From Rosellinia necatrix (Eukaryota; Ascomycota; Sordariomycetes; Xylariales; Xylariaceae): 64,000 nucleotides of DNA. The notes beneath the pieces are model-generated. The model searched no databases and was not told the origin of the DNA. It saw nothing but the letters and a program-made list of their open reading frames with translations. Within the stretch, counting starts at the first letter, position 1, and each line of letters opens with the position of its first letter. Position numbers and translations under genes: made by a program. The stretch covers positions 2,294,001 to 2,358,000 of the forward strand of contig JAGYVD010000010.1 of the NCBI GenBank assembly GCA_021209875.1, read 5' to 3'. This document shows positions 12,101 to 23,665 of the stretch, one piece after another.

Positions 12101-12583
12101 GAACGTCTGATCCTTGACCTTCTTGCCGTTGGGTACTACTGATCTCGAAAACTTGTGGACGGGGTTGTCCTCGGGCGGGTCGAATACCCTGTTGCCTTCG
12201 TTGTCAGCTATCAAAGAAAGCCTAGGCTTCCAACGGGGGAGTGATAAACGCACAGGCACTTGTCATCGATTACTCTGATGACGGATCGAATGCCACTCTG
12301 CTTGAGTTTGGGCGTTGGCGCGCCGGCTAATGAGCCGTCGCCTAGAAATACCGTTCCGTCATCGTGTCTCCGCCTGTATGTATGTAAGTTCCCGGTCGGA
12401 CTCCGCGGCCTGTCGTTGTCGGGGATGAGACCTACAGTTGAGCGGCTTCTCGGATTGTGAACGGTCGCACTCGAACTGAATCATGGTTTTAGTAAATATC
12501 CCATGTAGCGCGGTGCAGCTAATCATCGTACCTGCGACGGATATAGACGAAGCTCCTGGATCTACCGCAGACATGGTGACCAT
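9122..12583 (-). CDS. KIP3: Kinesin-8 motor protein (Kip3/KipB type)
   Basis: A plus-end-directed microtubule motor that also destabilises plus ends; in fungi kinesin-8 limits microtubule length and helps position the spindle and nuclei. Four exons on the minus strand: 12583-12532, 12475-12436, 12373-12254 and 12188-9122, separated by introns of 56, 62 and 65 nt; the joined frame gives 1,092 residues. The joins rebuild VRVRPFTIREAAQL and KCLVFDPPEDNP, the expected kinesin-8 N-terminus. The P-loop GATGCGKT lies near residue 139, switch I NATSSRSH near 251 and switch II DLAGSE near 287, and the motor ends near 390. A neck NIQTKVTRNVFNVNRHV and a coiled-coil region follow. The C-terminal 350 residues are low-complexity, basic and Ser/Pro-rich, with a GN-repeat, His run and Gly run near 9270-9550. 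The motor domain is intact. The next gene upstream is GH115, also minus strand, with no functional link. Confidence 0.93.
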
Positions 12584-13325
12584 TGCGCCTGTGCTGTTCT
12601 ATCCGAAGAAAATGTCTGTTTGGCTGAATGCGCCTCGGGATGGGGGGCGATGGTGTGATGCCGTGACATAAACAGAATAGATAAGATTAGAAGAAGGAAA
12701 AAAAAAAAAGGGCAAAGTATGCCTGTGCTGGTCGCGTTGATGATAGAGCTGGAGCAACTCTAGCCTTCGAAGATTGAAATGAATGACAATTGAAGGTATC
12801 CTGCTGTGTTAGTTAATGACAAGAAAATGTTCCCTACACTGGCATCGTCATCGGGGAATTGATAGTAATAAGATCTAACCCTGGGCACAGAAGGTGCTTG
12901 TTGATTGTTAGTCACGTCCTCTGTCATATCACCCTGGCAACCAGGGGCTCCGTTAATTGTGTGTGTATCGCCCCACCTTCCCAATATGGTAAATTGGGGG
13001 CCATAGCGCCTTAGTCGACATTCACAGAGCTGTTTTCTACTTTCCCACTAAACGACCCGCTGTTTGGCGTGTTTTAGGCATCTTTTAGCCAATTACTTGT
13101 GAACAACAATGCAAAACAACGGCATTGCCGTTTGAAAGGTAAACAGTCCTCATAACAACAACACACACGGGACACGGATGGAAGGGTTTTTAATTGCGAA
13201 TAAACACCATAGATATCTCGACACGAATTATCTCCCGTCAGCCCCAATCAGGACCGAATTCGCACATACTATCTAGATGGACTCTTTCCGTAGTCTCTAT
13301 AACTATCTGTAGTTATCTGTTTTGT
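12584..13325. other. Kinesin 5' flank and GH115 3' flank
   Basis: No gene is visible. The A run at 12700-12709 and the sequence up to about 12760 are probable kinesin promoter and leader. The remainder is moderately AT-rich and presumably includes the terminator of the GH115 gene. Confidence 0.4.
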
Positions 13326-16300
13326 CTAATCATGTTCTGCGGTTAATGTGTTTGCCGCAAAGCTCGTTCGTCTATTCGCACCATATTCGTCTCTGCCAAC
13401 CAGAAAGCTCTCAGGGGGGCCAAGATAGCTGGGCCGGACACCACCCAAGTCCATAACAATCTTTTGGACAATAACACTGGGTGCCAATCCCCATACGCGG
13501 AGTGTATATGCCCCCTCTTTCGCTACATCCCATCGCGTCGTCGTCTTATGCTGCGGATCGAGTCCCCAGATCGAGTCCGCTACGCTTCGTGCCCAGCCTG
13601 CAGGCAAGTTTGGACCAATGCTCTCAGGCACGAATCGGACAATCTGCGGTTGTGCCTCCGTCCCACCTGCTGGAAATAGTGAGACTGCAAATTCGAGTGG
13701 TGTCTTGTCTGAGAGATAATTCTGTGTTGGCGAGAGGTACAACGTCACGTTGACCTTGGGTACACTTGTGAATAAATACACATCATACTCCAATGCGGGT
13801 GCCGTTTCGGGGGTCTGGGGAGGTGTCGTCTGTGGCCATAACGTGACGCCACCGATAGTCCGCCCATAATTTTCCAGGGTAAGATACGTTATATTTGAGT
13901 TTGCCCCATTGGATGGACTGAAAACGCGTTGATAGTTCGGCGCTTCAATGGCCACATTCTTGTCGGACTCGACAAATCCCTTTGCAAAGCTCGAGGGTAT
14001 CTTTCGTAGATTCACGGGAACTTGGACGGTTGGCGAGCTAAACCAGGTAGTAAAGCCTTCCTTTCCACATCCTGCCTTGAATTTGATATTGGCCGTCGTG
14101 GTATTGACCACTTGGGGCGCGGCTGACCAGTCAACCGACACGAAGACGCGAGAGTCTGTCCCATTCCCCGGCCCAACTGTCCCCTTATCCTGGGATAATT
14201 TTAGCCAAGGTAAGTCGACGGTGGCCGACCAGTCGCAGTCCTGAGGTCCCCGGGAGAATACATCAAACCATCGTGTTGTCGGTCCATACGGATCTAGTGG
14301 CGGGAGCACAAGAGTATTTCCAGAATTTGCGTGATACTTGTCGTCACCAGGAATACTGGCGTTAAGGCCTTCGACAGCAATTCCGACATTGCCCGCAATG
14401 GAAGATACAGCGCTCTGGACATACGACATCGCAGGCAACACGTTGCGCATGGGCTGCTGCCAGTAACCGTCATATCCAAAGTGTGTTTCTGTATATCGTG
14501 TGAGTTAGATAAACGAGCACCGGAAACTGGTATACTTACGATCGAGCATCCGTCTCCATTTTCCGTCCAGCAGGCTATCCCATCTTGCCGTCAGTTCTCC
14601 ATCGGCCTGGAAACGATCCAGTACATCGGCGATCATATCGTTCGCCGAATTCCTATGTTGATTTGCATATACGGCGTTTTTCTCGGCACCGATGTGAACC
14701 TGGTGAATGATTTGACCGCCTAAGATCGGATGCAAGGCCATCTCGAAGAACGATGGCTGATAAGCCACGTCAAGCTTGTCATAAACAGCCTGGGCATCCT
14801 GCACGAGTGTCTGCCATTGCTGAAGGATCGCGTCGCCTTCGTTATAGTTTATCACGGAGTAGACGTACGGCTCAACAAGCTCAAACTTCCTCCGAGCTGC
14901 ATACATGCCATATCGCGTCATGATATCTGTGATTTCCCCTGCCTGGTCTGACCCGAACTCACGAGTTGCCCAAGCAGCAGTCCAATTCCCCACATCACTC
15001 ACCCCCCACTGCTCGATATCGTAGGCCATATCTAGGAAGTGGCTGATCGGGACCTCTAGGGGTTTCAAGTCCCCAACATTGACGATCCAAATCCTATCAG
15101 CCCCATGAGCGTAGGCGAGCTGCATCTGCTCAGCCGTCTTCTCTAGTTGAATAGTATTGATCCACTTATAGTTCCTAGTATCACCAACATAATCGAAATG
15201 ATAGTAGACGCCGGCACCACCCGATCGTGTCTTCTCGTCGTCAACAGGCACTCTCCGCACATTGCCCCAGTTATCGTCAGCCCATAAAAGAGTGATATCC
15301 TCTGGGATGGTCAGCCCTTCTTGAATATATGACATTACCTCTTTATACTGGAACACTTAGGGTTAGTTGTTATTTTGAATACTGGTGGTAGAAAAGGGCG
15401 GGATCTTTTCTTTCAAAATAAATGCCCATCCACTAGGACAAGAAGAGACTCACAAGGCACCACATCTGGGGGACATCGGTCGCTTCCACGCCCAAGACAT
15501 TCCCAATAGCGTTTCTTTGGCTGCGGACCACTGCCTCAAGAAGGCTAACAATAGCCTCGACACCAAGCCCTGCAATAGCCGTATCCCCACTGCCTCTCAT
15601 ACCCATCGTCCACAAGCTGTTGTTCACGTAAGGCTTCGCCCTCTGCGCGCCGTAAACGAAGTACTCGTCGATGGTCTTGTTGTTTTGGTCGTATGCCCAC
15701 GGCCCGAGCCCCTTGTTCGTGTAGAATGTGCCGAACTCGTTTTGCGCGCGCATCATCGGCTCCGTGTGAGAGCTGCCCAGTACGACTTCCCACGCATCCG
15801 CCAGGGGCTGGTTGGCCGGGTCGTCAACCTCGAACATGGACCCCCAGATGGCCGGCCATAGGTAGTTCGCGCGCAACCGGAGAAGGAGCTCGAATACGTG
15901 GCTGTAAAACTGGCCGTTGTACCCGACACCATACGGGGTGTTCTCGAAGTTCCACTGTACCCAGCCGGAGAGCCCCGGTTGTTCGTCGTTCAAGAAGATC
16001 CCGCGGTATTTAACGGATGGGGATCCTTGGACTTTCCCTTCAGGCAAGATGAAGATTGCCTCGCTCTTTTTAATAGGCACGTCCGCCCACCAGTACCAAG
16101 GGCTAACGCCGATTTGCTCGCTGATGTCGTAGAGACCGAAAATGGCCCCTCGAGGATCGCTTCCAGCTATGATGACCGCCTTGGGGCAGCCGGGTATTGG
16201 CTCCTCAACAATCCGGGTTACAAATGACTCCCACTTCCCCTCTATCCCAGTCACATCTAGTTTTCCGGCCTCGACTAGATCATCGACGATTTTAGAGCGG

Positions 16301-16856
16301 CCAAGTGTTCCGGCGATAATTACCGTGTCCTTGGCCGATGGGTCGGTATACTCTGGCCCGGAAAAGTACCGTGTGCCATTGGTCGCATACTATCCAAAAT
16401 ATTATCATCAGTGATTGATTCAAGACCTCTAGTGTTGTCGTGAACACATCAGCATCCTCGAACTGAGTGCTAAATGCATAACCACCGGCATCCAGTGCAC
16501 CCCTTTCCTCTACCCCTGGACTGTGAATCAACCCTGCACCCAAGGCAATGACTTACATGCGTGTAGTTTGCAGCGACAGTTTGGTGCTCGTAACTAGCTG
16601 GTTTTGCCCCCTTCTCGCCATTGCTGAGCGTGAAGTTGGTCCCCGTAACGCGACCGAAGTCTTTCGCCAGATCCCCCGCCGCCCGGATCACGCCCCAGTT
16701 ATCGTCGCTTGACACGAGGATCTGAGGTGTCGAGATTCCGCCGCCGGTTATTTGGAAGGCATTTGTCGCGGGTGTAAATCTCACAATGGACTGCTGCCCG
16801 AGAGCTGCGGTTAGCGACGCCCATGCCGTGAGTACAAGCCATGGTAACGGAGCCAT
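13326..16856 (-). CDS. Secreted GH115 xylan alpha-1,2-glucuronidase
   Basis: A glycoside hydrolase family 115 enzyme, which removes (4-O-methyl)-glucuronic acid side chains from xylan, including from internal residues. Four exons on the minus strand: 16856-16557, 16389-15454, 15347-14540 and 14488-13326, introns 167, 106 and 51 nt, total 1,068 residues with a closed frame. The N-terminus (MAPLPWLVLTAWASLTAALG) is a clear signal peptide, so the protein is exported. Family-typical stretches include GLYDISEQIGVSPWYWWADV, LRLRANYLWPAIWGSMF, SSHTEPMMRAQNEFGTF and LLWADDNWGNVRRVP. The C-terminal half is beta-rich with several N-x-S/T sites. The length matches fungal GH115 enzymes of roughly 1,000 residues. 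The first intron is long for this genome and could instead hold two short introns around a small exon. No regulator or other xylan gene lies beside it. Confidence 0.92.
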
Positions 16857-18194
16857 CGAGGGCGATTGTGCCAGGTGTCGCCTGACGCCTCGAAAAGGGG
16901 ATCGGCTCCAAAGGGGTAGGAAGGGACGCTGGGAGAGCTACACGGAGCTGATGGCCATTGTCACAGGCGCCTGCTGGAGCAGGGAGCTACCCTCGTTTAT
17001 ATTGTACCGACAAGCCGATTACGGGAATCCCAAGGCCGAGATTCTTCAATCCTCTTGTTCCCCAGCCCCTCTAACCTGGAAAGATTGCGGAGACATGCTT
17101 CTAGAGCACCGGCATGGTATGACTAAAATACCACGATAGCAAGATGCATGTGTAAATAAATTGCCACGAGATACCCGAAATTCTGTTTCGGGCAGGATTG
17201 CAACGTTCTCCACACTAGAAAGAAGGGGCAGTTGGGGAATGTCGCATTGTGGCAGGTCTAGTACATAAACTAGATGTCGGGTAAATGGGCATGGCGGACA
17301 TGGCTCTGCAGATGTTGGGGGAGGCTTGGAAGGTGGGCTAGGTGATAATGGTTCTCCCCGCAAACGACGCAAAGTAATAGGTGGAATGGTACGGGATGCC
17401 TGTCGTGGCGCCGGTGAAGCGGCTGCAATCCCGTTAAGCCAGGCGATTCGGCTAGCTTGCCGGCGTTGGGTTTACCACGTTATCCGCCTTGGCTTATCTA
17501 TCCATTTAGGTGCTGCTGACACAATCGGTACTGTTCCTATTTGTGTCAGATTATTCTTGACATGATTCATCAATCAATGGCTGAAATGCAAGCAGATCCC
17601 CTGTTGTTGCTCTGCATGCCTTATGCATTTTTGGGGCGTAGGGCTCTCATGTGCGCTACTGTGCGGTCAGAATGTACCTTGCATTTAGCCGGAAGCGATG
17701 TGACTTTTGACAACCTAAGTCAAAAGGCCTCGGGAAATACTACGCGATATAATATTGGCACGCTGTTGTTGGAGCTAGATGAGGTGTGGGCAGAATCTGC
17801 CCTGACCACTGAATAAACAGACATTTGAATAGATCTACTAGTCAACGGTGCTGAAAGTTTATCACTCATTTGAACTTATCTCATGCCTATATAGCAATTC
17901 ACAGTGGAAAGGGATCCTGCCGCAAATGGACCTTTTTACGCCCGAGCACCAGATTCGGGTCCATATTGATGTGAGGGGGGGGGGCGTCTCGGCGAGTTGT
18001 GATGGTATAAAAGGGGGACCACCCTTCCTCCTCTCTCTCTTACTCCTCCATTTGCACGTATCTCTTTTGTTCACTACTTAGTAATACGTGGCCATATCTT
18101 GAAGCTTAAATATTTTGAACCTTAAGCGCCACCATATCGGCAGCCATTGGCCGCGGCCATCCGTTATGCGAGATATAATATTTTCTAGTCCATA
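16857..18194. other. GH115 promoter side and gene-poor AT-rich DNA
   Basis: The first few hundred bases upstream of the GH115 start would hold its promoter; I do not see an unambiguous TATA box. Open frames at 17046-17816 on both strands have no recognisable domain and no convincing splice partners. A G run sits at about 17976-17985. Otherwise nothing is identifiable. Confidence 0.35.
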
Positions 18195-18340
18195 GACCCA
18201 TTGGCCGTATTGGTATGGCCTAGCGGATACGAGCGACATAGCGGTTTAGCGAAAGTATATTTACCTAATATCGTTACTCAGTATTCTTAGGCCTGAGGGT
18301 TCGATTCCCTCGATGGTCAACTACTTCTTTATTTTTTTTT
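18195..18340 (+). ncRNA. tRNA-like Pol III element (SINE head or tRNA relic)
   Basis: At 18295-18311 a perfect five-base T arm surrounds TTCGATT, containing the internal Pol III B box GGTTCGATTCC (18298-18308). It is followed by GATGGTCA, which looks like a 3' acceptor strand plus discriminator base. A T run of nine (18332-18340) follows and would act as a Pol III terminator. Two A-box-like stretches lie upstream: TGGCCGTATTGG at about 18202 and TGGCCTAGCGG at about 18216. GACC at 18195 can pair with the 3' GGTC end for four bases, then pairing fails. The A-to-B distance of over 80 bases and the lack of a good anticodon arm argue against a working tRNA. A tRNA-derived SINE or decayed intron-bearing tRNA fits better. 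Confidence 0.4.
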
Positions 18341-19138
18341 CCCTATTATTAGACTTCCTTCCACCTTCCTTATTATTGCCCTCCACCTCCTGTTATCTTC
18401 CCCCCATTCACCTTATTCAATATCCACTTTATATTCATTACTTGCTTTTTCCTTATTTTTCTTTAGACTTTTAGGAAAGCGCCTATGTACGCAAAAGAAC
18501 AATCATATCGGCGGAATACAAGAATTATTACTTTGGGATTGACACGACGTTTACGAATATGGAAAGAATCAGTATATGGCATACGTGAAGAGTCTTAAAT
18601 TATATGTCAGAACTCGCTGTTTTATATCCACATCTTGTCAAAACCTACCACGCGGTCACCTCAGGTATGTTTCTAAGCCGCCCCCGATCAGCAGGTGAAG
18701 CATCTTCCCTCAATATAGAGGTTTTTGAGGGTTGAATTCTAGTATATAAATGCTAAATAAGTGAGATCTTTCCAAGGTATTGGAGGTTGTAGGTACATAT
18801 GGCAAAGATTACAGCAGGCTGTTACCCCTGCCTTCACTATCGCCATTGCCATCCTATCCAAACGACAAATTTGGAATTTTATTCCTGCTTTTGTCTCTCA
18901 ATACCTGCCTTAGGTAGGTAGGTACCTACATTAGGCACTTGAGTATATGGTACGGCGCTAAGGCGTCCTTAAATCTTGATAAGTGCTATGAAAGGGCACC
19001 TATCGTGGATGCTCATAACCCAAATTCTATCAACACCACCAGCTTTTTAAAGTCATTCTGTCTTGGTGGAAACACACCCGTAATCCCCTCTCCTCCCCTC
19101 CCCCTCCCGCGCGCCTTGGTAGCGATGGGCCACGATGA
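18341..19138. other. AT-rich intergenic stretch
   Basis: No gene recognised. The stretch includes a pyrimidine-rich segment just after the Pol III-like terminator and a TAGG/TACC tetranucleotide tract near 18910-18930. Confidence 0.35.
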
Positions 19139-20272
19139 CTAGAACCATTTCGACGCCCTGGCCTTCCGCGAGTTCAGGACCTTGAGGAACGATCCCATCA
19201 GGCCAATGTTCTTGCCCTTGTTATTATCCGCCAGCCCGAGCATCGCCGCCGCACGGTTCGGCAAACGCTCGCCGACCGAGGCGGCCCAGCTGCCGCCGTT
19301 ACGGTAGACCCAGTAGCAGGCGAGGGAGAACAAGGAGATCCAGAAGACGGCCTTCAAGCACGTCCACACCTCGCCGCAAGCGGAGGGCTCCGACGGGTCG
19401 CTCGGGGGATCCCGGTGGTCCGGATACGCGCCCGGTGACCTGTAGTACGTGGTAGCCGGGCGCGGGTTGTGCTCCTGGGTGGGGAGCAGCGGCCGGGTCT
19501 CGGCTCTCGCGGCCGCGGCGGCATAGCTCCACGGGGGCTGGATGGGGAGGCGTTGGCCCGTGCTCGCGGCCGCGTATCGGGTCTGTCCCACGTAGCTTCG
19601 CACCGCCGACTCGAGGTCGTCTACGGGGAGGCGGCGTGGGGCCCTGATCGGAAGCGCGGGCTCGGGCGCGCGGACGCGGGGCGCGCTCGGCGTGGGGTTC
19701 CCGCTCCCGCTTGCGAGGGAGTAGGTTGGCGGCTCGTACTGCGGCTCGGTGAACCCGACGTGGTCGATGAGGGTCCGGTACGACTCCTTGGAGAGAAAGA
19801 ACTCCGGGCCCTGTCGGTGCCGGTCGTACGGTTGCAGCGAGGCTAGGTAGATGCTGCGTCTCGTCTGCGTCTTCACGTACGACGGCTTCCGCAGCTTATC
19901 CGACGGGTTCCTCAAGACTAGCAGGATCCCGTTGTCGGGATGGCGCTTCCTCGGCTTGATGGGCAGATGGTCTCGCCTTGCGGATGGCTGCCTGGGGTAT
20001 TTGGTTTCTAGGTCTTCGCCGTTGAAAGAGGTGAGCTATCACCCAGAGGAATAAGACTCGTGAGCTGATCATGTTACCCTTCACCTGCATCTGGAGATGT
20101 GGCTACCCACTATGAAGAATTCGACCCTGCCGCCTCGGGGCTGGGTCGACAGAACGACTACTGGGTGGTCATAGCAGCCGTCTTCGATGTTAGCTTCGGC
20201 CGGGTTGACCTGGTCCTTGGGCGGCAGCCATTTGATGCAGCCGGCAAGCGAACCCTGAATCACGCCCGGCAT
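19139..20272 (-). CDS. Fungal hypothetical protein, SH3-like N-part, C-terminal TM
   Basis: Two minus-strand exons, 20272-20111 and 20035-19139, join across a 75-nt intron (donor GTGGGT, acceptor GATAG) to give 352 residues. The join creates VEFFILTSFNGEDL, and the region HPVVVLS ... VEFFILTSFNG ... LPIKPRKRHPDNGILLVL followed by KPSYVKTQTRRSIYLASLQP reads as one continuous small beta domain (residues about 1-150). I recall similar uncharacterised fungal proteins with this layout. The HPVVVLS strand pattern vaguely recalls SH3-like barrels, which is inference only. Residues about 150-270 are Pro/Ala/Arg-rich and disordered. A single hydrophobic segment, VFWISLFSLACYWVYR (about residue 285), lies before a short basic tail, so the protein is probably membrane-anchored with a large cytosolic N-part. 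There is no signal peptide. A 301-residue version starting at 20090 is also open but breaks the domain. Confidence 0.65.
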
Positions 20273-21790
20273 CTCTGGTTGAGACTCGAGGCGGGACCCG
20301 TGTTGTATATAAACTCAAAATTGGATTTCATCCCATTCGCCCGGTGGTTTAAGATATTTAACTGATTTTTCGGTGGGGGAATGGATAGGTAGTATACCTA
20401 GCAAGTAGTGGGAGGGAAGCAAGGTGACCTTGGCGGCTATTATAGGTTGGGCACACATAAGACTATCACTGACGCACGACCAACCAACCATGCACTGCCC
20501 CTCCACGTACCGTGCACCAGACGCCAATTAGAATATGCAGACGCGGCGGTATATTCTCAGCCGGTCTATTACCTAGCCTGCCTGGTAACAGAAAATGCCG
20601 GGGTACTACGGGGGTACACAGGTACGGGGGAAGACGGAACCGCTGGAGAAGCAAACATAGTCGCGTGATACGGATGAGAGGATCACTGAGGCAGCCCGAT
20701 TGTAAGGTAGTCGGATCATAGACGGTGCCGACCATGAGGAAATTAGGCAGCATGCTTCCGCCGGGTGGACATCACCCCTGTTGAAACAGGCTGAGCTACG
20801 CCAACACAGTAATCCAGATCCAACAAGGGGAGCTTGACCAATTGGCCTGGGTGGTTTAAATCCCCCTCGCGGTTGACCGACTGATACAGAATGGACAAAG
20901 GATGCATGCACAAAGACTATGAAGCCAGTATGTATGGCAAGGTTAACAACATGGGCCAGATCGGTCTCACGGCACACCCCGCCATTGGCGAGCTGGCCTA
21001 TGATAAGGTTGACTAGACGCCGCTGTCTGGTATTGTATTACCTAAACCCAGGCGGGGAAGCTCTTCGTTTGTTTCTTGCGTTGGGCGGGAGGCTGCTGCG
21101 CTGGCGGCTGCGCGGGAGACTGCGCGGTATCCTGGTTAGCATGGCTGGGTGCGTCTGATGCACGGAACGGTTCGAGCGGTAGCAGAGTCTCTCCTGACGC
21201 TCGCGAGATCGAAGAAAAATACCACCTAAAGGAGGTAAACATGCCTTCAAGCTGCAGCACTTGCTCAGAAACGAGGACCTTCGTACTACTCGGAGTGGGA
21301 CTAGGTTCCGTTCATCGCCACCCCGCCGCCGTCTGTTAAAGCGGTTCCCCGGAGACGGGGCACCGAGGCTAAAACGGGGCGAGCGGCATATTGCTGATTC
21401 TTCATGGCTAGCGGAGAGCCGCTCGGGGTCACCATTGCTCTTTCATGACTGTTTCTGCCCGTTTCTGTTTGGAGCGCTGTCTTCCACATGCCCAATTTCT
21501 CGCCTGACCATTCCCTACCCTTCCTACACTACCTAAGCTGGCTAAGCTAGGAGCTCGGGGGCCCTACGAGCTCCGTAAGGCTTTACACTGGGTCATAATC
21601 TGGCTCATTTTAACTTGCATGGATCAGCGCCACCACTGCCCGTAGTAGGTAATTGGCGGCACGACAACACCGTCGGAGCTGGGAACGCTAGACACTTGGA
21701 TGGATTGAGTAAGCCATCCCATTTCGCATCAAAAGCGAGCCGACGAGTGTTTGGTGATATGGTTTGTTCATGTTACTCTAGGTGGGTATC
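20273..21790. other. Intergenic, no gene recognised
   Basis: Several frames of 60-120 codons are open on both strands, but none has a recognisable motif or convincing exon structure. A sequence resembling a tRNA A box occurs on the minus strand near 20800, with no matching B box. Confidence 0.35.
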
Positions 21791-23665
21791 TCAAACATGT
21801 GCACTGACGTTTTCCCTCAGACCCTTTGTCCGCAATGTAAGCTTATCGGCCCCCTCATCGAATGGTAGGCGGATGGGCGAGTGATGCCTTTTCGCGCTGG
21901 AGGCACCAACACTGCTCTGCCGAGAATGGTCTCCACTGCCGGTGCCATTCTCCCGGCCGAGCGCGCGATTCAGCGTGTCCCGTTGTTTACTACTCAAAAC
22001 CTCGCTGTCCATACTACCACGACGACTACCGCCGGTACTACTAGCTCCATCATCGGTGCTGGCAAGCGAGCTGCCCATTCCGACTCGCCCTCTCAGCCGC
22101 CCGGCCCACAGCCCTCGAATGCCGCCGCGCTTGCGCTCCGGTACCTCGTCGCTGCCCGCGCTGCACACATATAGGAGATATTTAAGATTCGGTAATGTGT
22201 GCCGAATATCAACAATCTTGAGCCCAGCTGAGACGCAGAGAGCCTCGATATCCTTGTTGAGCAAGAACCAGGCGTAGTCGAATCGATACTGTGCTGTAGC
22301 ACCACCCCGTAGAAACAAGGGAAAGTCGCGCTGAGCCTCGGGCAATAGCGAGATGTTATCGCGGATGCTGCTACGCGAGCCGAAGGGCGTTATCGGATAG
22401 GACAGAGGAACGCATAGATAGAATTGTAGAGCATAGGTCAGCTGCGCTACGTAGCCTAGCGCCGCGGCCAGTGAGTTTTCGGTGGATGACGATGATGTGG
22501 GATCATAGTCAGAGTTTGGTAATGGTACGTTGCATATGCTGAAGGAAAGGGGCGCGCCGGAAGGACTAGGTGTAATGGGAAAGATGCGCGCAAGGTCCTC
22601 GCATATGCGGCGCCGTTGGCCATGGATGCTCTCGCGCGTAGACAATATGAGCGCCTGCGATGCCGGTAATTTCGATTGGGCGTGCTCGACGTGGTCGCCG
22701 ACTCTCAATTGTGCGGAACGCCCTTCCTTGATGGCCTCTCGCCGAGCCTCAATAGACCGTTTCAGATCGTCCCGTCGCGTCTGAGCGGCATGGAGCGCCC
22801 GCTGCTGCGCCGAGAGGTATTTCGATGCGAGGCGGGCAGACTCCTGGGCTTGCGGAACCGCGTCATCGGGTGCGCGTTCGAGCAACGAGTTGATCTGGAT
22901 CGTCAGGGCTTGGCGAGTGGCGAGAGCGTCTTGGATAGAGTTATTTAAATTGGAAAGCTTCATCAACGCATTGTACGAGGCACTTGGAAGCGGCGAGGTT
23001 TGCTTCGGCTCGGGGCGCTTGCTCGCGAGGTCGAGAGAGTACATCCCATCTTCGAGGTGAAAGACGAGGCAATTGGGGGGGAAGTGGCGGTTTCGCAGAC
23101 CACCCAAGTAGTGTAGCGAGCGAAGGTCGATGTCGTGGGAGAGCAGCAGGCCCCATGACGAGCGACGCTTGGCCCATATCCTCACCTTCACCTCCGACTG
23201 CCGCACGACAGAAGAGCCGGCGCTGGACAGGTCGAAGAACCGGAAGTTGAAGTTGGTAGACCGCTGGGCAACCTCGCTGATGTAGATGGGATCCTCGTCG
23301 CCGTCGCAATACAGGGAGAAGAAGATGTCGGCGGCTCTACTCTCGACGGCGTACTCCAACTGCTTGTGACGGGTGACGGGCGTGGTGTTGGCGAGGTTCG
23401 TGCTGCGCCTGCGCGCATTGGCACGGGGACGGAGGCTCTCGGAGGAACGGGCATGATGGAGCTGGTGCTGGAGCTGGAGTTGGGCTTCCTGGGGCGTGTT
23501 GGAGGACAGGTCGGCGTCGAGGTCGTCGGAAGCGCGGCCTTGCGGCTTGGTAAAGCTTAGATTACGCAGATAAATCCCGTGCAGATGTCGTAGCCGCCGG
23601 TTTTGAGACAGCATTGTCGATGGATGTGCCTGTAGCGGCTGTCGCTGCTGCTGCTGCTCCGCCAC
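21791..23665 (-). CDS. VPS38: Vps38/UVRAG-like subunit of PI3-kinase complex II
   Basis: A subunit of the class III phosphatidylinositol 3-kinase (Vps34) complex used in endosomal sorting and, in the UVRAG lineage, in autophagosome maturation. A single minus-strand exon encodes 624 residues. The N-terminus has a Gln-rich start and the conserved LRHLHGIYLRNLSF. A C2-like beta region with FFSLYCDGDEDPIYISEVAQ spans about residues 105-215. A long helical, coiled-coil segment covers about 235-350, and a conserved C-terminal part (LAAALGYVAQLTYALQFYL, YRFDYAWFLLNKDIEALC) matches the Atg14/UVRAG domain. The last 110 residues are Ser/Arg-rich and disordered. The start at 23665 is the first ATG; a second ATG, 17 codons in (MLSQNRRLRHLHG), is also possible. 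Distinguishing Vps38 from Atg14 rests on the C2-like part and overall length. Confidence 0.88.
   Translation of the reverse strand: MAEQQQQRQPLQAHPSTMLSQNRRLRHLHGIYLRNLSFTKPQGRASDDLDADLSSNTPQEAQLQLQHQLHHARSSESLRPRANARRRSTNLANTTPVTRHKQLEYAVESRAADIFFSLYCDGDEDPIYISEVAQRSTNFNFRFFDLSSAGSSVVRQSEVKVRIWAKRRSSWGLLLSHDIDLRSLHYLGGLRNRHFPPNCLVFHLEDGMYSLDLASKRPEPKQTSPLPSASYNALMKLSNLNNSIQDALATRQALTIQINSLLERAPDDAVPQAQESARLASKYLSAQQRALHAAQTRRDDLKRSIEARREAIKEGRSAQLRVGDHVEHAQSKLPASQALILSTRESIHGQRRRICEDLARIFPITPSPSGAPLSFSICNVPLPNSDYDPTSSSSTENSLAAALGYVAQLTYALQFYLCVPLSYPITPFGSRSSIRDNISLLPEAQRDFPLFLRGGATAQYRFDYAWFLLNKDIEALCVSAGLKIVDIRHTLPNLKYLLYVCSAGSDEVPERKRGGIRGLWAGRLRGRVGMGSSLASTDDGASSTGGSRRGSMDSEVLSSKQRDTLNRALGRENGTGSGDHSRQSSVGASSAKRHHSPIRLPFDEGADKLTLRTKGLRENVSAHV

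Noticed and set aside
17541..17816. Plus-strand frame ending in YNIGTLLLELDEVW
   Set aside because: The ending vaguely recalls kinase-like fungal proteins, but the upstream sequence has no matching domain or splice signals.
20085..20090. Alternative six-base first exon (Met-Gln) for the tail-anchored protein
   Set aside because: The join is in frame but discards the conserved N-terminal half of the domain; the 20272 start with a 75-nt intron gives a better protein.
20780..20870. tRNA-like A box on the minus strand (TAGCTCAGCCTG)
   Set aside because: No B box at the right distance and no acceptor pairing; a nearby GGTTTAAATCC is on the other strand.
20606..20977. Minus-strand frame of 123 codons
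   Set aside because: No recognisable domain and no supporting exon; treated as chance.
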